DNA from: Thunnus maccoyii
Taxonomy: Eukaryota; Chordata; Actinopteri; Scombriformes; Scombridae
Assembly (NCBI RefSeq): GCF_910596095.1
Contig: NC_056543.1
Location: 23,074,542-23,138,541 of the forward strand
Reading direction: 5' to 3'
Length of the DNA: 64,000 bases
Shown here: positions 1 to 12,650 of the stretch, in pieces
How the letters are laid out: every line of letters begins with the position of its first letter
How positions within the stretch are numbered: the stretch's first letter is position 1
Made by a program: the position numbers and the translations under genes
Notes under the pieces: generated by a model
The model's database searches: none
What the model was told of the DNA's origin: nothing
Seen by the model: the letters and a program-made list of their open reading frames with translations, nothing else

Positions 1-125
1 TTTCAGAGAACATTGCTATATGTTCACGTCACATTTTGGAACTTTGAACATGTTTAACATAGTCATCAGACATAACAGCATAAAACAAAACAAAAATCAC
101 AAAAAGCATGACATGTCCCCTTTAA
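1..125 (-). mobile_element. TTAA-flanked MITE, end fragment
   Basis: This is one end of the same element found at 20509-21130 and 26353 onward, here in reverse orientation and cut by the window edge. Read on the minus strand it starts TTAA then AGGGGACATGTCATGC, followed by the shared CTTTTTGTGATTTT stretch. The flanking TTAA at 122-125 fits a TTAA-targeting (piggyBac-like) non-autonomous transposon. The superfamily is inferred from the target site only. Confidence 0.7.
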
Positions 126-1696
126 ACTAGTGATGAAGGGCTCCTCAGGCCATTTTACAGTGCTTGATAGAAATGTTATTACAGTACTGAAGAGGAAAGC
201 ATTCAGTCTCTTTTTCTCTGTCTCCCACTCTCTATTTTTCTCAGTCATTCTTTCTCTTGCACAAGTGCAAATACCACATGCAGACAGTATATGCTTGTAT
301 TCATCATGTCCTTAGAGCAACCTTGAGTCTCTCTAAACAAGATTAATACATGTACATAAGGGACAAACATTGTGCAGGAAAGACCAAGCAGAAAGCGAGC
401 CCTTTAGCTAGTTCCAGACTATAGTGTGAATCCTTGAGAGAGTGTTGGCTTAGTCAGTAGATTGTGTCTGCATACTGGTTTTTTTCTGTCGGCGTCTGTG
501 TGGAAAGAAAGAGTGATGTTCCCTTTTCAACCTCCCTCCCTTTCTCTTGATACCCTCTCTGTATCAATCAGGAAGACAGATGAAGCTGTCTTTGCTGTCC
601 CTACGTTCCTTTGCTCCACTTGTTTGCAGCGACAGGAAGGGATGATGAAAGCTCTTAACACAATTGCTGGGGAGTTTTCATTAGGTCCCTTTAAACTATC
701 AAGACTTACTCAAGAATCATTCACAAACCTGAGACCGCTCCCCAGCACACTTCACCACATGAACTCAAAATGATCATATCTTCTTTTCATTTTATATTCA
801 TTGTCCAGCAGCCAAGAGTCAAAGAAAGGAAATGGTTGAGGTTTTGGACTAAGGAGGACCTTCATCAGTCAGATTGAATAGGTGTAGCATCGGGTTGCTA
901 CAGATCAGATAAGACATGTAGCAGAGCTGATTAGAGTTACTCAGTGGTGGCCTTGGGGTGTGTTTTCCTTGAGCATATATTTCTTTTCTCTGCCCATCTG
1001 ACGGTGCTGTTAATGAGAGCAGTCAAGCCATGACACGTGCTGCTGTTTCCCTGTCCTTGGCCTCCAGCTGACTAATGCTGATGGGGTCTGACCACCTCAC
1101 AATTTTTACTCTCTCACACACACACACACACAGATGAGACAAGTCAGACTGTGTTCTTTCTTTAGTGTGCTCACCACGTCTAGACAAGCACATGCATAGT
1201 GATGTCCAAGCACACACCTAAACAATGCCAGGCAATGTAATTCCTCTAAACTTGAGTTCTGGCTCAGAGACAGAGTCGGCCTTAATAAAGGTTGCCAGGG
1301 TTGCCTCACTGAGGACTGTCCGCTGGCAGGCAGGTTGGCAGCTGCACATGTGGCACGCCGCCCCTGTTTATTTATCTGAACACCACCCAGGGCTGCATGC
1401 CTGCATCCCTCCTGCCTGCACCTGTCTATTCTAAAGGGCACTGGCTGCCCTCAGAATAAACCATTAACACTTCCAAAAACTTATCTCACTCACTGTGCTC
1501 TGGTCTACACATGCCACACATGGTCCACACATGCACACAGGTGGTATTTTAACAGTATGGTTGTGGCTTATGGTTTGTTAAACATGCTCCTTCACATTTT
1601 CAAACCAGCTCTGTAATCAAACCTAGGTGTGTCACCCTTATATTCAATTATCAATATAACACTGAGTGGCCCTGTCTGTACCTTATTTCAGATTGT
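126..1696. other. non-coding stretch, no gene recognised
   Basis: No exon-like reading frame with splice borders was recognised on either strand. A short AC run lies at about 1115-1132. If the human arrangement holds, this could be sequence 5' of cmss1 or its first intron. Confidence 0.5.
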
Positions 1697-1704
1697 CTCT
1701 AGTC

Positions 1705-2572
1705 CAAGAGTCTCAAAAAGATTACTGGCCTCCTATTTTTAGAGCTTATTGCAAAATCTAGCAATACAGTTTTCCCATTTTTATTTTCCCCTGTCTTTTA
1801 GGACTATGGAGCAATATTTTTTAAGACTGGGTACTTGTGTTGTCAGAATCACATGCATGTGCACAAGTACATACATATATGCATATGTGCAATTGGTAAC
1901 ATGATATGTAGTTATGCCAAAGGTTTAATGCTGATTGATAGTTAGTGTTTGGAACAGACTATGAAATTTAGCATTATGCCAACAAAGGGAAGTAAGAAGA
2001 AAACTGCTAACAAGCATGTAACAATGTAGATTTAAAAGATCCTTTCAAAAATGGGCTCAGCAAAAGTTTTATGATGAGGAAAATGCATTGAACATGTTTA
2101 TTAGGCCTCAAGAATTCACATAAAGCATTTTGGTGAGAAACAGTGAATGTAAACAGAAACTTTGTTTACAACTCCACACGGTACCTTTTTAATTTGTAAG
2201 CATAAACATTTTATTTCGCATTTACTCTGATTTACTGTGGGACACTTGACACTAAAAGGTCTGACACTAAAATGTCTTTTGTTTTTGTATGTGTTTTTCT
2301 AATTTGAGTTCAGTGTGACTGATTTCTGTGTCATCTGCATAGAGGAAGCTGGCATTCTCAAGGAATATCTCAAGCAGCATTATTCTACTAAACATATGGA
2401 GCAGCCTGCTAGCTACAAAGGAGAGAAGAGGACAAGAAACCTTTTAGAGTGTATACAGTGATAGAAATTCATTGTTGGAAAAAAACAGTATTTTCTCTAA
2501 TGAGCCTTCTTTCCCCTTTGAAATAAACAGCATCGCCAGTGACCCCCAGGTAATTTAAGTTTGAGACCCCTG
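1705..2572. mobile_element. hAT-like non-autonomous element
   Basis: The ends are imperfect inverted repeats: CAAGAGTCTCAAAAAG on the left and, read on the minus strand, CAGGGGTCTCAAACTT on the right. The flanking octamers CTCTAGTC (1697-1704) and CTCTAGCT (2573-2580) match at 6 of 8 positions, as expected for an old 8-bp hAT target duplication. No transposase frame is visible, so it is a decayed or non-autonomous copy of about 868 bp. Confidence 0.55.
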
Positions 2573-3556
2573 CTCTAGCTATTCATCTCCCATGAGCAGA
2601 TTATATCCACCTGTCATGACAGGCTGGTTCAGTCTGTGCCCTGGAGTCCTCTTTGGCCTCCAGTTTCTAGGGTCAAGTTGGCACAGCACTCTGTAATTTG
2701 CATTCTGTATGGCTGATGTATGTTTTGGCAGGAGCACAATACTGCAAGCATGGCTGGTAAGAGTGTTGTTACAGAGAAATTATACAGTAAGCAAGCCAGC
2801 AACAGAGCAAGGGAGAGCCTATAAATGTTTTTGCTTTTTTTTTTTTTTTTTTTTTTACCAGAAATGAACCACTGTTGTTTTTTTATGACTGTGAGTGTGG
2901 TAAGGCTACTCTAAATGCTTTATACACTGAAGATAACGTTAGCACAAAGACGGAGTGTATTAGATGACAATCAACTGCCTTCACTGCCATTGTTATAACT
3001 ACTCTCCCTAATGACTATAAGTGCTGTTTGAGAAGGGAAACTATTGAATTTTCATTGCCTTGGCATTTACTGCAGTTTAGAGTAGATTTTCCATGTTGAC
3101 TCAGTATAATGAATTAGTTTTATCATTAATCTAATGATAGTTCTGCTGTAATTCTATAATTCTAGTAGATGTATGATATACTATATGATATTGCATTTGG
3201 TAACACATACATAATCTTTGAGTGAAGGAGAAATAAGGGAACTACAAAATGCTCTTGAAATATGGTTTTACAAATGTGAATTTCTTGCATGTAGCAGGGA
3301 CATTTTCTGCTGTAACTAAGGTACGCTACATGGTAACCGTAAATGTGGAAAGCCAAACAATGACTATTAGGCAGGCAGTGATGTAATGAAATATGGTCTA
3401 CATTGTTGTGCTCTGATGTAAACTGCGTCCTCCAGAAGTTATTTTTGTTCATCAAGACTTCCTCCACAGAAGGTTGTTCATTGAAGAATGAAGATGTGAA
3501 ATTCTACCATTTGCCATTTTGTGTGCATGGGTGTTCGTGGATGTGCTTGTACATGC

Positions 3557-3598
3557 ACACACACACACACACACACGCACACACACACACACACACAC
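3557..3598. repeat. (AC)n microsatellite
   Basis: An AC dinucleotide run with one GC interruption. It creates spurious histidine/threonine or cysteine/valine frames. Confidence 0.95.
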
Positions 3599-4290
3599 TC
3601 TCTAACACATACATTTACATACATTCCCCTCACTCTGACTTTAGATGCTAGATTCCACATGTATTGCATCAGAGTCTTGTGCTGTTGATTGATAGAGAAC
3701 GAAAGATGAGAACAGTATTACAAATATCATCCATATGATACCTGCCACTGGAGGATTTAGAAGAGAGCAGGGGCAGATGTAAAGATTAGGAATAGATCCG
3801 TAGATAAAAACAAAAGTGGGAGGAAGGCAGAGCTGCAGTCATGTTAACAGGAAAAGTGGAGTCAAGAGTCCAGTTATTTAAGGTAAAGTTTGGCAGCTAT
3901 AAATGTTTTGGGGCCAACTACAGTACCAACGTTGCATAAGTTGCAATGTGCTGTCAAGGCATGCTAAAGTTAGAAAAGGGTTTCCTCCTTTGGTTCTTGT
4001 GGAAGCTTAAAAGCTTTGGGTTATTTACATAACCGAGTGTGTCTGATTAGCACTTTCTACGTGACATCATCAGAAGCACAAGCCAGGCATGATTGGCTAA
4101 ACTGAAACACGTGGACGTCGGGAGTGTCACTGAGACAAGACAGTTTAGTTTTGCTATTACTGACCACTCTTCTGTGACTGACTCAGATCACAGATCCTTT
4201 TATAAACCAGACTCTTGGTTTGTAATAGAGAGGAGGAATGTGCATTGTTTTAGAGCAAGAAATGCGTTTGGTTTATTGATTCAGATTTCA

Positions 4291-4356
4291 TAAATGAGTA
4301 AAGGTTGAGTCTGCTTTCTGTGCTAAATGAGTAAAGGTTGAGTCTGCTTTCTGTGT
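4291..4356. repeat. 33-bp tandem duplication
   Basis: Two direct copies of a 33-bp unit starting TAAATGAGTAAAGGTTGAG lie end to end at 4291-4323 and 4324-4356 and differ only at the last base. Such a near-perfect pair is probably recent, from slippage or unequal exchange. Confidence 0.9.
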
Positions 4357-6930
4357 GTGCGCCCAAGCTCATTTTTAAAAGTACACCACATGTGTCACAG
4401 GTGTTGTGCAGTCTGTCTAGCTTTGAGTGTCCAAAACATGGTTGTCTGTACTGTCAGTGAGCAAAGCTGTTGGCCTTATTGTGCATCCAATGCCCCTCCT
4501 GCTGGTGATGTTCTATCCCTGCACTTTCTTGTGTCTAAGTTATGAGACTTACAGCCTAACAAGCCCTAACAGGAGCAAGGACAGCCAAATAACAATTACA
4601 ACACCTACCCCTATCCTTTACTTGGCAAGCTTGTAAATCTTTTACTTCAACTCCAATTAGCCAGTCTACAAGATCTGTTCCTGGATTAGTCTTCCAACAA
4701 CAAACAGGGCAACAAGTAATTGAATACAAAGTCAAAATATTTGGACAATGGAAATAATGGGTTGAACAACTGAATTTGTATCCAGAGTGGTATTCTTTTC
4801 TCCCAGAGAGTCATTCCACTATAGCCTGCTTGTTAAATTTGTGCATGCAGCCTAAAGTCCCCATTGATTTAACAATAACACATACTCAATTGAGGCTTTA
4901 AAGAGGAAGCTGCATGCCTCCAAACCCAATAACTGCTACACCCACACACCTCTTCTCCCAACCCTCCCAAGATCAGGCAATTGGTACATGTCTTGAGATG
5001 AGTTATTGATTGTTGAAACAACCGGGGAATTGTTTTCACAGAAAATATCACATTGTTTGTTACAGAAGCACCAATCTAACAACATAAATGCCGCACAATA
5101 TCTGCCTCAAGCAGGTTGCGTGAGCATTGGGGGGCTGGGGGTGGTCATGCCTGTATATAATAGGATGTGTTTAGGTTGCAGGAGGATAAAAGGTTTAATT
5201 AGTTTGTCTTATCTGTCTGCACAGGCCAAAATGGTATCTGTAATCAGACTAATAGTGTAAACTGTGCTGGTGATTAAGCGCTTTTCCAAAGGTCATGGCC
5301 GACATAGTTTTAAGCAAGTTGTGTAGGCACAGTGCCAGCATACATAAACAAACATGTCACCCTTTAAAACTATCCAAATCTGAGTGCTATTTGCCTGGAA
5401 CCGAAACAATCAACAGTTTCCTGTAACCAGTCGATTGATCCTCATTACGTCCAGTCAGCACCATTGACCATCCATTAAAACCAGTCAGTATTGATTGCCC
5501 ATTAAACCAGGCAGCTCCATTTTCCTGCATCTGAGCCCTCCCCACTGCCATTGACTTTCATTGATCTATGGTTATCTGAGCTGTAGGCTTATTACCTTGT
5601 ATTCATCTCCTGACCCCACCATCTGGAGCGATTGTGGTTTGGAGGATATTGGGGGTAAGGGTTAGGGGACACTAGTCTTACAGTAGCTTTGTTTCCTCAC
5701 TACTCTTTTATTTATATGGTATGAATTGAGTTAGCCTTTGTCATCTTTATCACACCTTCCATTCGTTCACCATTCTGTCAGTTCTTTTCTTTACTGCCTG
5801 ATTGTAAGAACTGCTAGAGCCCCCTTCCGATAAATAATCTATTAATTTTTATATTGCCTTAGGTATTGCTTTCGGCAACAATCTGTAAATGCAATATTAT
5901 GCAGGAAGTAATACAAAATACTGAAGAGAGATTTTCTTGCCCTCTCACTTAACTACCTGTCCAATCCAATGCTATCATGCAAGAGAAAGAAATTAAAGTG
6001 TAGAAACATACCAAATGCAGATGCATCCATAGGTGTACTGCATGATACAACGTCCTTTCATGTTCTGTGACATTTATAAAAATGTTGCGCTAGCCCAGTT
6101 GACCTCAATTCTGATTTAAAATGTCAAGAGGAAAAGTGACTCAAAAGAATTTGTTGTTGGGGCATAGATGGAGATTTGAGAGTTCAGTAGTGCAAAAATA
6201 AATAATAAATCGACAGGTCTAGAGAGATGTGGGGGAAAAAGCTTGAATGCTTAACCAACAATGTGAGGATGACTGGTGCCTCTTTTATGCTGTTGGCATT
6301 GTCCTGAAATGATTTAGGTCCACTCGTCCTGTTGGTGGAAAGTGTCACTGCAAATTAATACAAAGTTATACTGAGTAATCACATTTATCTTATAATCACA
6401 CAGTTCGGTCCTGTTGGGAATGCTCTCTCCAAACATGACAATGCCTCATCCACAGGGCACAAGGGGTCACTCAAAGGTCTGATAAGTATGACAACAATGT
6501 GAGTCATATGCTATGGCCTTCACAGGCACCATGTTATGCAGCACTCTTCACCACTGTCATCAAAACATTTAAAAGAGGGAATATATTTTGGAAGAATTGT
6601 GGTTATTCCTCCAGTAGAGTTAGGAGACTTGTAGAATCTACCCCAAGACGCATTGAGGAACCATGGTGGCACAATACCTTACTAAGTTACTTAATGTTGG
6701 TTTTTCCCTTTTCTTGCCTTGTCACCCACCTGCATGTGCATTATGTTGGACTGTTTACACCACATTTACCATTATTTGGTGCCCGTAAACATGCAGGTTA
6801 ATGACTAGCTCATTCTAAAAGCTCAGTTTGTTTGTCATGAGAGGCTCACCTTCTGCACAGTCGATCAGTGGTCTGTGCCTCACCATGCATTTGAGGCTTT
6901 AGTAAGGCAGATGCTAATTACAGTAGTCAC

Positions 6931-7108
6931 AATAGGAAAAGCACAGGTATAAATAATAAAATGAATGGTGGCTGAATTCCATTCAGCTGCTTCAGTTTCA
7001 GGGTCCTGGTATTGTTCATGCTGGCTCACTGTCACAGCTTACTAGGACACTTGAATAGAGCGGAGCCATTGTTAATGTTATTACTAACACCTGTGCCTTT
7101 CCTACTAT
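6931..7108. mobile_element. short MITE with about 18-bp inverted ends
   Basis: The left end AATAGGAAAAGCACAGGT is repeated inverted at the right end (ACCTGTGCCTTTCCTACT). The body contains GGGTCCTGGTATTG and GCTGGCTCACTGTC. A truncated second copy in the same orientation lies at 37256-37405. It has no coding capacity. Confidence 0.75.
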
Positions 7109-10005
7109 GATAAGTGTTGTGAAAAAGGCCTATTTGATGACTGCATGTAAGTGTGGCCCTCAAGGCCATATAAATTTAGAGCTCCCCTTGTAAATATTGT
7201 GCTTGGACAGAATGTACAAAATGAATGAAACCACAACAACCGCAAACTGTTTCTTCTAACCTTCGACTATCAGAAACTGCAGTGTTCTCTTATCTTGTAT
7301 TGAATCTATCCTTAAACACAAAAAATGATATGTTTTAAATGCAATATTGGTCAAACAGAAATATATATAATTAGGTACACCCCATGGCACTGTTATGATA
7401 AAGTACAGATGGCACACATTGTAATGCAAGTCAACTGATTGGAAGCCAGTATATATACTAAAGTCGCAAGCATTTTTATATATGCTAATGATAGGATCAT
7501 GCACTTTGTCATACTACCTCGCCCACCACGTCAGTCTGTTTAAATGTTAGGTTCACCCAAATCACAAAAAAACATATTTCCTCATTTACCTCTAGTCTCA
7601 CTTATCCATGCAGGTAGTTTAATTTGCCCAGATTTTGAGACACGTCTGAATTTTCTCTTTCCAGTATAATAGAGGTGAATGGAAACGTATGCAGATGAAT
7701 GTGAAAACAGCCTTTGAGTGTTAAACTATACACATATATCATTCTGCACAGTGAAGGCCAAACATCCAAGAGAAGTAACAATAAGAAGACTTATCTCTGA
7801 GTGGAAAGGGGCTTTAACATTGGTGTAGCTGCCCTGTCAGCACACTCTACTCATCTGAAGCCTGGGTTTGGTTAACTTCTGGACCCGCAGGCTTATTGTA
7901 GAGCACAGTATTTCACGGCTAATTTAACACAGAACAGCAATGTCAGGTGATTGAATTTTGTGTTGTCCACTCAAGCACATAAATTGAGCCTGTAGCGCGT
8001 GTAAATCGCATTAGAAAAGTGTACAAATTTTAAGATTTGTTCTCACAAGCTAAACACTTTTCCTTACTGATCATACCAAAATTAAAGGGCACTCGCTGTA
8101 AAATGTTTACCATAAATATTCCTTTCACACTCAAAGCTACATCCACAATAATAGCACACTGTTCTAAAGCTCCCATCTTCATTGGTAACACAAGCCTAAA
8201 AGATCACACTGGCAAATACCTGTACTGGCAGGGAAAAACCTTACCTGCTGCAGGACAGGTGGACCACTCACTGATCATAAAGGGCTGGGCTTTGCTTTGA
8301 TTATGATCCATTTATCTCCAATATCATTGCTTGAAGTCCTTACCTCTGTCATTTGTCTTCCTTTTTCCCTTTGTTCTTGTTTCCTTGGTCTTTGGCACCA
8401 ATATAACCTCACTTCACACTCCACTCTTCCCAGTCTAGAATGAGAGTGGGAGTACCAGGAGAGAGAGAGAGAGTGAGGAATGGCTGGTTTGATACATCAA
8501 TAGTGGGGGTGGTCTTTCAGCAGGAAGAGTGCATGCCTGGATAGATGACTGTAATGAGTAGGATAAAGATGAAAGTCTAGCAGTAAGGGATGAAGTGAAG
8601 CAGTGAAAAGGGAGGGGTGCAGCTGTGGAATGACTGAAAGCAAAAGACCTACCAGGCATCAATCCATCACACTGTCTTTTGTTTTATGTGGTCCTAGATT
8701 ATAATAGCCCCGAGGAAGTGGTGGAGAAGGAAAACGGGAGGATGGTGTGATAAAAAAAGATTGGATGGGATGAATCGATAGCCAGATGGGAAATAGGAGG
8801 ATAAAGCAGGAAATCCGGGGTCAGGTGTTAGATGGTTAATGTGTGGTGTATGTTTTGGGAGAGCTCCTGGCGTTGAACAGCTACCCAGTGTGGCAGGTCA
8901 GAGACATGTTCAAATGTTGCTTGTCACTGTGTTATACTGAGCACTCGTAGGTATAATGGAGTCAAAATTATTATTTATTGTTTTGTTTTGTTTCCTCAAT
9001 ATAATACTCGCTTGGAAATTATGCTGTGTGCACATTGTGCAAAATTGGAAGAACAAGAAAATCTGCTGTTCTGCTAGTCAGAAGTCACATTATTTAAATA
9101 GCCTAAATTAGCTACTTTTGCAGTGTTACATCTATGGAGCAGTTTGTCAACGAGTGAAACCAGATACAAACAATCTGTATATCGCCCCTTTTAAATAACT
9201 GGGGTAATTGTATTACTGTTATTTTTATATACTTGTGCTATTGGCTTTGCAGCCATTTTGTAAACCGTTGACACTTCTGTAGTTCCTTCATCAAATGGGA
9301 GATATCATTGATTAAATTCTTGTTTTCTGTCGACTCTGAGTTATAAGCTTAAGGCTGACATGAATGATTTTTCTGACTTTGTTGCTTGAAATTATGGTTT
9401 TAACAATATGATGTAAACTCATCATGCAACTTCTGGCAGTTGTGTTGAGGCTTAAAAAGATCAATTCAACACTTAACCTAATCAGTGATGTCACATCATT
9501 TGTCTTCCATTAGTGGTTAATGATTTGTTGCTACTGATTGGGATTTGGCAATAAGTGCTGTATGCTTGAAATTTCAACCCTTAGAGCTCCAAACACTGAA
9601 CAAGATGAAGAGGCAACGTCAACCGCACTGTTCTTTTGAAACTAAAGGTCCACAGAGAGAACTGCGAAGTATTTTAAAAGTGGACATTCAGGAAGGACAG
9701 TGCAATAAAACCGTCTGGCATTCATTTTTAAAGCTCAAGTATTTTGAACAAGCGTGCAGATATGCCAAGAGTTCTGAGCGTGGCCTCATAGCGTAAGATA
9801 AGACATATGCACTGAGAAGTGGTAGCAACAGAGAGGCTAAATATAACCATATGCTTAGCTGGAGGACTGTTGCATTGTTGTTATCTCAGGTAACATTTGT
9901 GTATCTCTACTTTTCTCAGTTTATTCTTCTTGCACTACTACCAGATGCAAGTAAATCCAGAATTGTACTGATGAAACTTCTACCTCCTTTTTTTTTTTTT
10001 TTTAG
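7109..10005. other. non-coding stretch upstream of the cmss1 exons
   Basis: At 7543-7700 a dispersed repeat is recognisable by GTTCACCCAAATCACAAAAA and the conserved spacing of later blocks. The rest shows no exon. The expected short first coding exon of cmss1 (acidic start with a DEWW-like motif) was looked for and not found here. Confidence 0.5.
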
Positions 10006-11868
10006 ATGCGTCTGAAGTGGAAGAGGAGACGGAACAAGAGAAACGTCCAACAGAGAAACCAAACACACAGACAAAACCAGAGAAGAGGAAGAGGATAGCA
10101 GAAAAAACGGTGAAGGCCAAGAAGAAGAAAAAGAATGAACAGGTATAATGTTACCTGTTACCTCTTAATTACAAAACCTTTTCATTCAAACCCACTGTGC
10201 TGCAGTTGTAAGGATGGTATGCTGTTACACTGACCACATATCAAAAAATGATCAAATAGGTAATGAGCAGCAAAATCAATCAGCCCTAAATATAACAATG
10301 TGATGCACTGGACTTTTTGTTGTATATTGATTACACAGTAAGTAATACATAGTAAAATCCCTTAAAATACACATTGCTGAAATAATGGATCAGATCTCCA
10401 CTTTTTACCTCTGAAGATTATTCATCATATAGAAGTATTTTATAATGGTTTGTGTTTTCTGCATGTATTGTTGTCACAGAAAGAGGTTATAATTCCTCAG
10501 AAGAAAGAGACAGAGGATGAAAAGTCAGCTAAACCCAAAAGAAAGAGGAAGGTGAGTGTGTGGACTCGGTGGCGACACCTGCTGTTGGAAACAGTTATTG
10601 TTGCACAGACAGTCGTTTAGTGCTGTCAGTGGATATGAAAGTCTGGTTTGTTTTCCAGAAGAAGAAGACGATTACAGATGTTTTGGCCTCCTCAGAGCCA
10701 AAACCAGGTTGTCCAACAGACCTACAGAAGCTGGTTGCGCAGTACTTCTCAGACAAGCGTTCTGTTATCGAGCAGGAGGAGCTCAAATTGCATGGTGAGT
10801 CAGGACGAGTCCGCTTTAACGTTCAGTCAATATCTGCTGATCTGTCGATTCATCAAGGTCACTGTCTGCTGTCCCTCATCTTCCAGACTCCTGTTTCCTG
10901 TCCAGTAATGACCTGACACACAGCCTCTCCTCGTACCTGAAACAGAGTGAGCAGTGTTCTAAATCTAGTTTAGTAAATCTTATATTAATTGTTTACTTTT
11001 GGACACACGGGTTTCACTTTTATCGTCTTTTTCCTTTTATGTTTAGTTTGCCCCAAATGGTCGAAGATTCAAAAGCAGCATGCAGAAAAGAGTTCTGTGG
11101 TTATGCTCATCGTCTGTAGCTCGGCTCTCCGAACCATTGAGCTCATCAAGTAAGCAAATGATCTGTGATGTTTGTTTATTTTCCTGCATTACAACTTTTG
11201 AATCTGATTAACAGGAATGTTATTGTTGTTGTGTTACACCCAGGCAGCTGACAACCTTCAAGGGTGAAGCCAAAGCAATAAAGCTTTTTGCGAAACACAT
11301 CAAGGTAATAGAGAAAAAGACAGTTACTCATCACAATGCATGTGGATTGTGTAGTTTAGTCAGGACAACATTATCTGTTTGTGTCTTCACAGATCGAGGA
11401 GCAGGTGAAGCTGCTGCAGAAAGGCGTCACCCACATCGGAGTCGGGACACCCAGCAGGATCAGTGCTCTTATTGAGAAAGGTAGGTGTGGACACTGTTTA
11501 CCCTCAAAGCTTTTAAAGCCTTTTTATACTGTGGAAATTTAGACCCCCCCCCCCCCCCTCTCCCCCCAGATGGTTTGAACTTGCAGGCGTTGCGTTACCT
11601 GGTTCTGGACTGGAACTGGAGGGACCAGAAGCTCAGGAGGATGGTGGACATACCTGAGGTGAGCTGCTGCCCCCTGCTGGGATGAAATATGATTGGCTTG
11701 TTTTGACTAATCTCACTGCATTATTCTATTAAATATTTGATTTTTTTTAATTTGATATTTGACATTCCTGCATGTATATTTCAGATCAAAGTGGACGTTT
11801 TTAAGCTGCTGGAGAGCGGTATCCTCAATGGCTGTAAAGAAGACAAAGTCAAAATTGGACTATTTTAA
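10006..11868 (+). CDS. cmss1: Cms1 ribosomal small subunit homolog (5' end missing)
   Basis: Nine coding exons are visible: 10006-10142, 10480-10551, 10659-10794, 10887-10946, 11047-11149, 11244-11304, 11393-11480, 11570-11658 and 11785-11868 (TAA). All joins keep frame, giving about 276 residues. The protein starts with an acidic then lysine/arginine-rich low-complexity tail (nuclear or nucleolar type). It is followed by the conserved CMS1 core: [69 protein letters not shown] and a C-terminal KIGLF. The core resembles a reduced DEAD-box fold without a Walker lysine. Family knowledge: yeast Cms1 associates with the small-subunit processome, and the human protein has 279 residues. The first coding exon is not in view, so the 5' end is partial. 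tmem30c follows on the same strand. Identity is confident from motif order and length. Confidence 0.93.
11544..11569 (+). promoter_or_regulatory. poly-C polypyrimidine tract at a cmss1 3' splice site
   Basis: The acceptor before exon 11570-11658 is preceded by an uninterrupted run of 15 C, then TCT, six C and AG. Exon frame confirms this AG as the splice site. Pyrimidine tracts are usually U-rich, so a C homopolymer is unusual and prone to length change. Confidence 0.8.
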
Positions 11869-12101
11869 CTGCACATTGTAAACTTCACCATGTGCTGATA
11901 ATGTGCACCACAACTTCATGTTCAAAGTGTCTTACTGATGTTCCTCCACAACAGGCCAAGGGGCCTCTTCCTGTTTGTTTTCCCTTTTGTGTCAGTGTGA
12001 AACCTGCACTGTGCTTTTACTATTTTCAGAGGCCGTGTCAAATGGGTGATGTTGTTTGTTCGCTCTTGTAGTCCAACACGATGTCCCAGTGTGATGGATT
12101 G

Positions 12102-12107
12102 AATAAA
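12102..12107 (+). terminator. poly(A) signal of cmss1
   Basis: AATAAA about 234 bp after the cmss1 stop codon, giving a short 3' UTR. It precedes the tmem30c start codon by about 540 bp. Confidence 0.75.
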
Positions 12108-12650
12108 CGGACTCTGAATGAAACCGGCATCCTTCTGTTTGTTTACTCTGACCTTGGGCAGTCTCTCCCACTGAGAATGTGAGGTCATGAGTTTACTCGC
12201 CCACTAGGAAGCCCCATTTATCATAACATCCTTTGATAAAACATTTTAAAGCAGCACTAAGGGGTGCAAAACCAACAGATAATCTCCCACAGAAAAATAG
12301 AATAAAAATATAAAATAGTCTTCTGTTTAACTTTGATGCAAATAAACAGGAACCTGTTTGCCTTGATGGAAGGAAGCAGTGAAAAAAACAAAACAAAATC
12401 ACAAAGAAAATGGAAGTAACACAAAACAGAAAGAGGTAGTTAAGTAAAGGATTGTGGTTAATGAATAACAGGCCCCTACGGTCTCAACGCCCTGCAATGC
12501 CTGCTGGGAAAATCTCTTGGCAGGCAGAGTTGTGCGAGTGTGAGTGTAGAGATAACACTTAAGCAAAGAACAGGAAGAGAGCAGCGCCTTCGCATACACA
12601 CTTGTTGGATCTCCAGTTTCCTCGTCTATCCCCAGCTGAAGGTTCTCCTC
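12108..12650 (+). promoter_or_regulatory. intergenic promoter region of tmem30c
   Basis: The interval between the cmss1 poly(A) signal and the tmem30c start must hold the tmem30c promoter and 5' UTR unless an untranslated exon lies further upstream. No clear TATA box was recognised. Confidence 0.4.

Larger units (their letters stand above)
2581..6930. other. non-coding stretch with simple repeats
   Basis: No supported exon. It holds a T run at about 2834-2855, an AC microsatellite at 3557-3598 and a 33-bp tandem duplication at 4291-4356. Open frames of 60-100 codons here lack splice context and known domains. Confidence 0.5.

Noticed and set aside
6961..7010. GAATGGTGG giving E-W-W, considered as cmss1 exon 1
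   Set aside because: It lies inside a dispersed MITE that has a second copy at 37256, and a stop codon directly precedes it.
8700..8760. GAGGAAGTGGTGGAGAAGG stretch considered as the missing first exon of cmss1
   Set aside because: No ATG in frame, no DEWW-like motif and no donor in the needed phase.
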